From Gallionellales bacterium UBA7399 (GTDB lineage: Bacteria; Pseudomonadota; Gammaproteobacteria; Burkholderiales; Gallionellaceae): DNA of 6,943 nt. The position numbers and the translations under genes are program-made. The stretch is from contig DKNB01000084.1 in assembly GCA_002470125.1 (NCBI GenBank), positions 1 through 6,943 on the forward strand, read 5' to 3'. Position 1 is the first letter of the stretch. Each line of letters opens with the position of its first letter. The notes under the pieces were generated by a model. The model had not been told where the DNA came from and did no database searches. It worked only from the letters and a program-made list of their open reading frames with translations. Of the stretch, positions 1 through 6,017 are shown one piece after another.

Positions 1-60
1 TGGGCAGGACTGGCGCCGAGACAAAACGAATTTGCGACTCAGCTTGAGGATGCCTCATAA
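1..60 (+). CDS. Possible C-terminal end of an unidentified upstream gene (5' end outside window)
   Basis: Reading frame 1 is open from the left edge to a TAA at 58-60 and encodes 19 residues ending in QLEDAS. The acidic, polar tail looks like a plausible protein C-terminus, and its orientation matches the helicase gene that follows 98 bases later. I do not recognise the protein. The case is weak because other frames are also open here: plus frame 2 runs to a stop near 148, and a minus-strand frame could start at 106 and run off the edge. The real coding frame cannot be settled without the sequence to the left. Confidence 0.3.
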   Translation, partial: WAGLAPRQNEFATQLEDAS

Positions 61-158
61 TGCCCGCCCATCTTGGGTAATTCAAGGCACGATGGGGTGC
101 AGTCATTATTTAATTGCAGCAACAAGGGTGCACAAGACTCGCTAGGCCATCTTCAGAA

Positions 159-2096
159 ATGACAGACACACAGATTGATTCCATATTTGCCCCTAAAGGA
201 GCGTTGGCTGGTCACGTTCCTAGCTTTCGCGCACGCTCTCAACAAGTAGAGATGGCACAGGCAATCGCACAGGCGATCACCGAAAATAAACAGCTGATCG
301 TGGAGGCGGGTACGGGTACCGGGAAGACTTTTGCCTATCTTGTCCCGGCCATCCTAAAGGGGGGCAAGGTCATCATCTCCACGGGAACAAAGAATTTGCA
401 GGACCAGCTATTTCAGCGAGACCTGCCAACGGTGCGCGATGCGCTTAAGGCACCCGTTTCGATTGCATTGCTCAAGGGGCGTTCGAACTACGTGTGCCAC
501 AATCACCTGGAGCGCACTCAGTCTGAGGGGCGCTTCACCACACGTGAGGATGCGCGTCACTTGGCTAAAATTGTTAAGTACGCAAAAACAACTCAATCCG
601 GTGACAAGAGCGGTGTGAGCAATGTGCCGGAGAACGCACCAATCTGGATGCAGGTAACCTCAACACGAGAAAACTGCTTGGGCCAGGAGTGTCCGCATCA
701 CAAGGACTGCTTTGTGCTAAAGGCGCGTAAGGACGCAATGGGGGCGGACTTGGTGGTGGTGAATCACCATCTATTTTTTGCCGATGTGATGCTTCGTGAC
801 GAGGGCCTGGCAGAACTCCTGCCGGCGTGCAACACAGTTATTTTTGACGAAGCCCATCAGCTACCTGAAACTGCCAGCTTATTTTTTGGTGATAATATTT
901 CTACGTCTCAGGTTATTGAGCTGGCGAGGGATGCAAGGCTAGAGGCAGCAATTTCAGCCAATGACTTTGCTGCGTTACCGATCGCTACTGACGCACTGGA
1001 CAAGGCTGCGCGTGATGTACGCCTGATCTTTAAGCAAGCTGAGGGTAGGATGAATGCCAACACCGTCGAGGACCTGCCTGGCTGGACAGACGCCATGACT
1101 GCCTTGAGCGACAAGCTCGGGTTAGCTAACGGCTTGCTTGAGAAGCAGGCAGAGCGTAGCGAGGGGCTGGAGAATTGTTGGCAGCGTGGGCAAGTTTTGG
1201 CACAAAAGATTCTGCAGTGGCAAAACAAGGAGCAAGTGGATCAGGTGCGGTGGCTGGAAATATTTAACCATTCCGTGCAGTTAAATATCACCCCGCTGTC
1301 GATCGCAGAAACATTTGCCAAGCAGATTAACGGGCACCCGCGTGCATGGATTTTTACGTCAGCCACACTTACGGTAAAACAAGACTTCTCTCACTATCAA
1401 TCCGAGATGGGTCTCTCGGAGGCTAAAACAGCCTACTGGGATAGCCCTTTTAATTATCTGGAGCAGGCATTGCTGTATGTGCCGCAGGATATGCCGGATC
1501 CGAATAGCGCCAACTACACTGAGGCGGTTGTGCTCGCAGCTCTCCCATTGATCGAGGCCAGCAAGGGACGAACTTTCCTGTTGTTTACCAGTCTGCGTGC
1601 TATGCAGCGTGCGCACGAGATTTTATTGGCTCAGTTTGAGTCCAAACAACTTGACTACCCGTTATTGCTACAAGGAGACGGTTCACGCAACGAATTACTC
1701 AGTCGTTTCCGCGAGCACGGGAATGCAATTTTGCTGGGCAGCCAATCGTTCTGGGAAGGAGTGGACGTGCGTGGTGAGGCACTTTCATTGGTGGTGATAG
1801 ACAAGCTTCCGTTTGCGTCACCGGATGATCCGGTTCTGGCGGCACGCTTGGCACAAATTGCTAAACAGGGACGCAACGCCTTTATGGAGTATCAGCTTCC
1901 TCGCACGGTCATTAATCTAAAGCAGGGTGCAGGGCGACTCATTCGGGACGAGACGGATCGCGGCGTACTCATGATCTGTGATCCGCGTTTAATAGAAAAG
2001 TCTTACGGAAAGAGAATCTGGCAGAGCCTGCCACCCTTTAAGCGTACGAGAGATTTAAGCGAGGCGGTCAGCTTCTTTGTAACGCGCCCCGAGTAA
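159..2096 (+). CDS. yoaA: YoaA/DinG-family ATP-dependent 5'-3' DNA helicase (XPD-like, iron-sulfur)
   Basis: Superfamily 2 helicase of the XPD/DinG group, predicted to unwind DNA 5' to 3' during repair or replication stress in the cytoplasm. Numbered from the ATG at 159 (645 residues): Walker A AGTGTGKT at 50-57; four cysteines at 113, 173, 178 and 184, spaced as the 4Fe-4S ligands of this family; the DEAH box at 230-233 followed by QLPETAS; a helicase-domain-2 SATL motif; and near the C-terminus WEGVDV, LPF and the GAGRLIR motif VI. Segments such as LLKGRSNY, CFV-KARK and VVVNHHLF match E. coli YoaA more closely than DinG, and the length fits YoaA (about 636) better than DinG (about 716). 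The frame extends to a TTG at 114, but the ATG is preferred because the following residues align with the YoaA N-terminus. Neither start has a strong Shine-Dalgarno sequence. YoaA is known in E. coli to work with the HolC clamp-loader subunit; whether that holds here is inference. Confidence 0.93.
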   Translation: MTDTQIDSIFAPKGALAGHVPSFRARSQQVEMAQAIAQAITENKQLIVEAGTGTGKTFAYLVPAILKGGKVIISTGTKNLQDQLFQRDLPTVRDALKAPVSIALLKGRSNYVCHNHLERTQSEGRFTTREDARHLAKIVKYAKTTQSGDKSGVSNVPENAPIWMQVTSTRENCLGQECPHHKDCFVLKARKDAMGADLVVVNHHLFFADVMLRDEGLAELLPACNTVIFDEAHQLPETASLFFGDNISTSQVIELARDARLEAAISANDFAALPIATDALDKAARDVRLIFKQAEGRMNANTVEDLPGWTDAMTALSDKLGLANGLLEKQAERSEGLENCWQRGQVLAQKILQWQNKEQVDQVRWLEIFNHSVQLNITPLSIAETFAKQINGHPRAWIFTSATLTVKQDFSHYQSEMGLSEAKTAYWDSPFNYLEQALLYVPQDMPDPNSANYTEAVVLAALPLIEASKGRTFLLFTSLRAMQRAHEILLAQFESKQLDYPLLLQGDGSRNELLSRFREHGNAILLGSQSFWEGVDVRGEALSLVVIDKLPFASPDDPVLAARLAQIAKQGRNAFMEYQLPRTVINLKQGAGRLIRDETDRGVLMICDPRLIEKSYGKRIWQSLPPFKRTRDLSEAVSFFVTRPE

Positions 2097-2107
2097 ATTT
2101 GTACTGA

Positions 2108-2767
2108 TTAGCGTGGTTGCTTAACGACGCGCAGGTAAGGCTTTACCGTCTTCCAGCCATCGGGGAAAATCGTCTTGGCATCGTCATCAGATATAGATGG
2201 CAAGATGATTACATCGTCCCCATCTTTCCAATTAACGGGCGTGGCAACCTTATGCCTGGCAGTTAATTGCATAGAGTCAAGAACCCTTAGGATCTCATCA
2301 AAATTACGGCCAGTAGACATGGGGTAGGTCAACATGAGCTTGATCTTCTTGTCCGGACCAATAATGAATACAGAGCGGACGGTGGCATTAGTGGCTGCCG
2401 TACGACCCTCAGAGGTTCCGGTCTCCGAAGCGGGCAACATATTGTAGAGCTTGGCCACTGCCAGGGTCTCATCCCCGATCATGGGGTACTTAACTGCGCA
2501 GCCTTGTGTCTCTTCGATGTCCTTTGCCCACTTTGTGTGGTTGTCGACAGGATCCACGCTTAGACCGATTATCTTGCAGTTCCGTTTCTTAAATTCAGGC
2601 TCCAGCTTGGCCATGTAGCCTAGCTCGGTCGTACATACGGGCGTAAAGTCTTTTGGGTGAGAAAATAGTATCGCCCATCCGTTGCCAATCCACTCATGAA
2701 AGTTAACGGTACCCTGAGTAGTGTTAGCAGAAAAATTTGGTGCTTCATCATTAATTCGCAGTGACAT
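2108..2767 (-). CDS. Peroxiredoxin, Prx6 (1-Cys) type
   Basis: Cytosolic thiol peroxidase of 219 residues that reduces hydrogen peroxide and organic hydroperoxides. The peroxidatic cysteine is C45 in the motif PKDFTPVCTTE, with T42 and R131 completing the usual active-site triad. The AhpC/TSA domain fills about residues 3-150. It is followed by the 1-cysPrx C-terminal domain with the typical VNWKDGDDVIILPS and PYLR segments, and the length is standard for the Prx6 group (about 210-225). The only other cysteines are C64 and C90. Neither sits where a 2-Cys resolving cysteine would be, so a 1-Cys mechanism with an external thiol reductant is expected. It has its own strong ribosome binding site and lies 202 bases downstream of dxs behind an AT-rich region, suggesting independent control. 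Its 3' end converges on the helicase gene with an 11-base gap. Confidence 0.95.
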   Translation of the reverse strand: MSLRINDEAPNFSANTTQGTVNFHEWIGNGWAILFSHPKDFTPVCTTELGYMAKLEPEFKKRNCKIIGLSVDPVDNHTKWAKDIEETQGCAVKYPMIGDETLAVAKLYNMLPASETGTSEGRTAATNATVRSVFIIGPDKKIKLMLTYPMSTGRNFDEILRVLDSMQLTARHKVATPVNWKDGDDVIILPSISDDDAKTIFPDGWKTVKPYLRVVKQPR

Positions 2768-2774
2768 TGGTGTT

Positions 2775-2778
2775 CTCC
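2775..2778 (-). promoter_or_regulatory. Ribosome binding site of the peroxiredoxin gene
   Basis: Minus-strand GGAG lies 7 bases before the ATG at 2767. It is the best-placed Shine-Dalgarno sequence I noticed among the starts in this window and fixes the start codon. It fits a gene that needs high expression. Confidence 0.75.
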
Positions 2779-2849
2779 ATTAATTTAGACTGTGTGGCAA
2801 TGCAAAGTATCGCTGTGTCAGGGGGGGCTGGGCACGCCTAAAATGGGCA

Positions 2850-2876
2850 GCGTATCCCCTCTTCGGAAGTATACGC
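2850..2876. repeat. 6-bp inverted repeat GCGTAT...ATACGC, possible stem-loop
   Basis: The arms at 2850-2855 and 2871-2876 are exact complements separated by 15 bases. The spacer contains CTTCGG, which on the plus strand could fold as a small UUCG-type loop, but it is out of register with the outer stem. On the minus strand, the direction of dxs and peroxiredoxin transcription, no U-tract follows directly. It is therefore not a standard intrinsic terminator. It could be an operator or a weak RNA structure in the 5' leader of the peroxiredoxin mRNA. Confidence 0.3.
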
Positions 2877-2901
2877 CTAGTAAGCGAGGGGGCGGTACGC
2901 T

Positions 2902-2920
2902 ATTAATAATGTTTATTAAT
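2902..2920. repeat. Perfect 8-bp inverted repeat, possible operator
   Basis: ATTAATAA and TTATTAAT form exact reverse-complement arms around the 3-base centre TGT. The repeat lies about 135-150 bases upstream of the peroxiredoxin start and overlaps one of the TATAAT hexamers by two bases. A dimeric regulator site is one reading. It does not match the OxyR (ATAG-N7-CTAT) or Fur consensus closely enough to name a regulator. Such a repeat arises more easily in AT-rich DNA, which lowers its weight. Confidence 0.4.
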
Positions 2921-2969
2921 TATATTTAATATCAAGTAGTTAATATATTATATTCGACCAATTTCTTCG

Positions 2970-4850
2970 CTATATTAATGCCTGGGGAGATAGTTTATGA
3001 CGAATGGAGGCGGCAATTCCTGCCGCATCCAGGCCACACGCGGCCAGCATTTTTTCTGGCTCGCCTTGCTCTAAGAAGACGTCCGGCAGTCCAAGTTGTA
3101 ACAAGGTGTTACCCAGGCCATTTTGATGCAGGCATTCTGCCACCGCGCTACCCGCGCCGCCCTGGAGGGTATTTTCTTCAACGGTGACCAGTAGGGCGTG
3201 CTCACGGGCCAGCTGTAGAATTAACTCTGTATCTAGAGGCTTAATGAAGCGCATGTTGGCCACGGTCGCATCGAGCATGTTTGCGGCACCCAAGGCTGGG
3301 GTTAACATGGAGCCGAAGGATAGTATTGCCACGCCCGTTCCCGTGCGACGCAGCTCACCACGCCCGATAGGGAGGGCTTGCATAATCTTATTGGGTGTTA
3401 CGCCTGGTCCACAACCGCGCGGGTAGCGCACGGCGGTCGGTGTGTTGAGCTGGAATGCGGTGTAGAGCAGCTGACGGCACTCGTTCTCGTCGGCTGGCGC
3501 CATGACGGTTAGGTTTGGAATGCAGCGCAGGAAACTTAAGTCAAAGCTGCCCGCATGTGTGGCGCCGTCAGCGCCAACCAACCCAGCGCGATCGATTGCC
3601 AGAAGGACTGGTAGATTTTGAATGGCAATGTCGTGTATCAGCTGATCATATGCTCTTTGCAAGAAGGTGGAGTAGATCGCCACGACCGGCTTGTAGCCCT
3701 CGCATGCCAACCCCGCCGCGAAGGTTAGCGCGTGCTGTTCGGCAATGCCGACATCAAAGTAACGCTGAGGAAACTTTTTTGAGAAGTCGACCATGCCGGA
3801 GCCCTCGCACATGGCAGGGGTGATGCCGACCAAACGCGCATCCTGTCCTGCCATGTCACACAGCCACTCACCAAAAACCTGTGTGTAGGTGGGGTTCTTG
3901 GGTTGCCCTTTGTTTTTTGCTGGGTTGGGCTTGGTGGAGATACCCTGCTCTGGATTGAATTTACTGACGCCGTGATAGAGCAGGCAGTCCTCCTCCGCGC
4001 GAGCGTAGCCCTTACCCTTTTGGGTGACTACATGTAGAAACTGGGGCCCCTTGAGCTGACGAATGTTGCTGAGGGTTGTGATTAGGGTGTCGAGATCGTG
4101 CCCGTCGATAGGGCCGATGTAGTTGAAACCGAATTCCTCAAACAGTGTGCCCGGCGTAACCATACCCTTAACGTGCTCCTCGGCGCGCTTTGCAAATTCG
4201 AGTACGGGCGGCATGCCCTTTAACATTTTTTCGCTGCCGCGTCGCATGGCGGCATAGAAACGTCCCGACATCAGCTTGGCTAGGTAATTATTGAGCGCAC
4301 CCACGGGACGCGAGATAGACATATCGTTGTCGTTTAGAACGACCAGCAAATTTGTATCCATCACGCCAGCATTGTTAAGCGCTTCGAATGCCATACCCCC
4401 ACTCATTGCGCCATCGCCAATGATGGCGACAGAGCATTGGTCGCTACCTTTTATTTTTGCCGCTACCGACATCCCTAGAGCTGCACTGATCGATGTGCTG
4501 GCGTGGGCGGTGCCAAATGCGTCGTAAGGACTCTCGGCGCGGTTGGGGAAGCCGGATATGCCGCCTGCCATGCGCAGCATCTTCATTGACTCGCGTCGTT
4601 CTGTCAGGATTTTGTGGGTGTAGGTTTGGTGGCCAACGTCCCATACCAGACGATCATGAGGCGTATTAAATACGTAGTGCAGGGCGAGGGTGAGCTCCAC
4701 TGTTCCGAGATTTGAAGATAGGTGCCCACCGGTCTTGCTGACTGACTCCACCAGAAACTGGCGTAATTCGTCTGCCAGCTGAGGTAATTGCTTACGATCT
4801 AGCCGACGAAGTTCATCGGGGGTGTTGATGGTATTGAGTAGTGGAACCAT
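2970..4850 (-). CDS. dxs: 1-deoxy-D-xylulose-5-phosphate synthase
   Basis: Thiamine-diphosphate enzyme that condenses pyruvate and glyceraldehyde 3-phosphate to DXP, the first step of the non-mevalonate isoprenoid pathway and also a source for thiamine and pyridoxal synthesis. Numbered from the ATG at 4850 (626 residues; E. coli 620): H43 in GGHLSSNLGTVELT; the thiamine/Mg motif from GDG (145-147) to N175 in NDNDMSIS; the catalytic glutamate E371 in VGIAEQHA; Y393, R399, D428, H432 and R478 at positions matching substrate-binding residues of the E. coli enzyme. The three transketolase-like domains are complete. The frame could begin at a TTG at 4853, but the ATG is chosen because it overlaps the ispA stop as TGATG, a classic coupling arrangement. 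Its own Shine-Dalgarno is poor (AAGAAA), consistent with coupled translation. TAG stop at 2970-2972. Confidence 0.98.
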   Translation of the reverse strand: MVPLLNTINTPDELRRLDRKQLPQLADELRQFLVESVSKTGGHLSSNLGTVELTLALHYVFNTPHDRLVWDVGHQTYTHKILTERRESMKMLRMAGGISGFPNRAESPYDAFGTAHASTSISAALGMSVAAKIKGSDQCSVAIIGDGAMSGGMAFEALNNAGVMDTNLLVVLNDNDMSISRPVGALNNYLAKLMSGRFYAAMRRGSEKMLKGMPPVLEFAKRAEEHVKGMVTPGTLFEEFGFNYIGPIDGHDLDTLITTLSNIRQLKGPQFLHVVTQKGKGYARAEEDCLLYHGVSKFNPEQGISTKPNPAKNKGQPKNPTYTQVFGEWLCDMAGQDARLVGITPAMCEGSGMVDFSKKFPQRYFDVGIAEQHALTFAAGLACEGYKPVVAIYSTFLQRAYDQLIHDIAIQNLPVLLAIDRAGLVGADGATHAGSFDLSFLRCIPNLTVMAPADENECRQLLYTAFQLNTPTAVRYPRGCGPGVTPNKIMQALPIGRGELRRTGTGVAILSFGSMLTPALGAANMLDATVANMRFIKPLDTELILQLAREHALLVTVEENTLQGGAGSAVAECLHQNGLGNTLLQLGLPDVFLEQGEPEKMLAACGLDAAGIAASIRHKLSPQALI

Positions 4851-5746
4851 CAAAATTTTCTTAATAAAATAAAATCAGCCATCTCGCACAGGCGGCGTGC
4901 TGACTTTCCGAATCCGGCGAGCGCATCGAGCGCCTCTTGGTGTAGTTCGCTTGCCATGTCCTTCGCTGCCTGGACCCCAAGCAAGGTAACGTAGGTAGGC
5001 TTGTCGTGCTTTGCGTCTTTGCCTGCGGTCTTGCCTAGGGTTGCGGTGTCCGCCTCACTATCAAGCACGTCATCCACCACCTGAAAGGCTAGGCCAACAC
5101 ACTTTCCGTAGCGGTTTAGTCCGGCTAACTCTGTCTCACTCAAGGAGGGCGCGCACTGGGCGCCAAGTAAAATTGCGGCTCGAATGAGTGCGCCGGTTTT
5201 ATGGATGTGCATGAGTTCTAGCTCGGGTAAGCTCAGCTGGTTGCCTACGCTGGCCAGATCGATCGCCTGCCCACCTGCCATACCACGTGATCCGGAGGCC
5301 GTAGTTAGCAGCTTGATCATGGCTAGCTGCTGCGTGGCATTGTCGCTAAGTGGATGCTCGGCTAATAATTGAAATGCCAGGCTCTGCAAGCTATCGCCCA
5401 CCAATAGTGCGGTAGCATCATCGTACTCAACGTGACAGGTAGGCTTGCCGCGTCGGAGTACGTCGTTGTCCATGCAGGGCATGTCGTCGTGTACCAGTGA
5501 GTAGGCATGAATGAATTCGACAGCGGCGGCGACGATGTCTACTCGTGCGCTGTCTGCTCCAGAGAAATCACCAGCAGCAAAGGCTAGTAGTGGACGGACA
5601 CGCTTGCCACCACCCAGCACGCTATAGCGCATGGCGCTGTGCAGGCGACGTGGAGTGGTCTCCGACGAGGGAAGCAGTTGGTTGAGGATGTTCTCGAAAC
5701 GCTCCTGATGAGCGCTAGCCCAAATATTGAAATCAACGCCGGGCAT
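4850..5746 (-). CDS. ispA: Farnesyl diphosphate synthase (geranyltranstransferase), bacterial type II
   Basis: Cytosolic trans-prenyltransferase of 298 residues (E. coli IspA 299). It joins dimethylallyl/geranyl diphosphate with isopentenyl diphosphate to give C15 farnesyl diphosphate, precursor of quinone side chains and the undecaprenyl carrier. Visible motifs: GGGKRVRP at 45-52, binding isopentenyl diphosphate; the first aspartate-rich motif DDMPCMD at 87-93, with the two-residue insertion typical of bacterial enzymes; GQAIDL near 159-164; KTGALIRA near 183-190; and the second aspartate-rich motif DDVLD at 225-229. Tyrosine 82, five residues before the first motif, is the chain-length-limiting aromatic residue of type II farnesyl synthases, so a C15 product is more likely than longer chains. 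Start ATG at 5746 lies 7 bases after the xseB stop. An AGGA at 5758-5761, inside the end of xseB, can serve as ribosome binding site. The 3' end overlaps dxs by one base. Confidence 0.97.
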   Translation of the reverse strand: MPGVDFNIWASAHQERFENILNQLLPSSETTPRRLHSAMRYSVLGGGKRVRPLLAFAAGDFSGADSARVDIVAAAVEFIHAYSLVHDDMPCMDNDVLRRGKPTCHVEYDDATALLVGDSLQSLAFQLLAEHPLSDNATQQLAMIKLLTTASGSRGMAGGQAIDLASVGNQLSLPELELMHIHKTGALIRAAILLGAQCAPSLSETELAGLNRYGKCVGLAFQVVDDVLDSEADTATLGKTAGKDAKHDKPTYVTLLGVQAAKDMASELHQEALDALAGFGKSARRLCEMADFILLRKF

Positions 5747-5753
5747 CGTGCAA

Positions 5754-6017
5754 CTAGTCCTCTTCTTTTTGAGAGGAATCGCTAGAGTCGGCAGGGTTCA
5801 CAATAAAATCTTTTAGGATGCCATCCTCCAGGATGCGCACTTGCTGCTGCACGTCCTCTAGACGGCCCCGGCAAATTTTTAGCAGTTCGGCACCGCGTTG
5901 GTAGGAGGAGAGGGAGTCCTCGAGAGACAACTTGCCCACCTCCATATCGGCAACCAACTGCTCAAGCTCGGCCAGCGCTGCTTCAAAGTTGGGTGTTTTT
6001 TGAGGTTTTGCTGCCAT
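5754..6017 (-). CDS. xseB: Exodeoxyribonuclease VII small subunit
   Basis: Small subunit of exonuclease VII, which degrades single-stranded DNA from both ends in complex with several copies per XseA. The 87-residue protein carries the family's helical hairpin at about residues 10-65: FEAALAELEQLV, then MEVGKLSLEDSLSSYQRG, then a charged helix ending QQQVRIL. The C-terminal tail is acidic and serine-rich (ends SQKEED), normal for the family. No xseA is in the window, which is usual because the two subunits are typically encoded apart. The ATG at 6017 directly abuts the TAA of the FGE-like gene, and no good Shine-Dalgarno sequence precedes it, so translation may depend on the upstream cistron. 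The xseB-ispA-dxs order is common in proteobacteria. Confidence 0.95.
   Translation of the reverse strand: MAAKPQKTPNFEAALAELEQLVADMEVGKLSLEDSLSSYQRGAELLKICRGRLEDVQQQVRILEDGILKDFIVNPADSSDSSQKEED

Larger units (their letters stand above)
2768..2969 (-). promoter_or_regulatory. Intergenic control region between dxs and the peroxiredoxin gene
   Basis: This 202-base stretch has no gene and shows two very different halves. Bases 2901-2953 are almost pure A/T and carry a perfect inverted repeat (2902-2920), a self-complementary TAATATATTA (2941-2950) and two minus-strand TATAAT hexamers (2919-2924 and 2947-2952). Neither hexamer has a convincing -35 box at 16-18 bases. Bases 2821-2900 are GC-rich, with a run of seven G (2821-2827), a 6-base inverted repeat and a repeated ACGCCTA. 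The region probably holds both the end of the dxs transcript and the promoter of the peroxiredoxin gene. The exact promoter and terminator cannot be fixed by eye, and no classic hairpin plus U-run terminator is visible. Confidence 0.45.

Noticed and set aside
67..100. Terminator hairpin upstream of yoaA (CCCA-TCT-TGGG at 67-77, or GCAC...GTGC at 87-100)
   Set aside because: Stems are only about four pairs and no T-run follows, so they are below what chance would give.
81..109. Sigma-70 promoter for yoaA (TTCAAG, 17 bases, CATTAT)
   Set aside because: Only about three of six and four of six consensus matches; not reported as a feature.
114..158. TTG at 114 as the yoaA start, adding 15 residues
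   Set aside because: The extra residues have no resemblance to the family N-terminus and no ribosome binding site precedes the TTG; the sequence after the ATG at 159 aligns with YoaA from its first residues.
2902..2920. OxyR or Fur box ahead of the peroxiredoxin gene
   Set aside because: The repeat lacks the ATAG...CTAT spacing of OxyR sites and the GATAAT core repeats of Fur boxes; only a generic palindrome can be supported.
2978..3823. Plus-strand open frames opposite dxs, and similar antisense frames opposite yoaA, ispA and the FGE-like gene
   Set aside because: They are shadows of strongly supported genes on the other strand, with low-complexity or arginine/serine/proline-rich translations and no recognisable domain.
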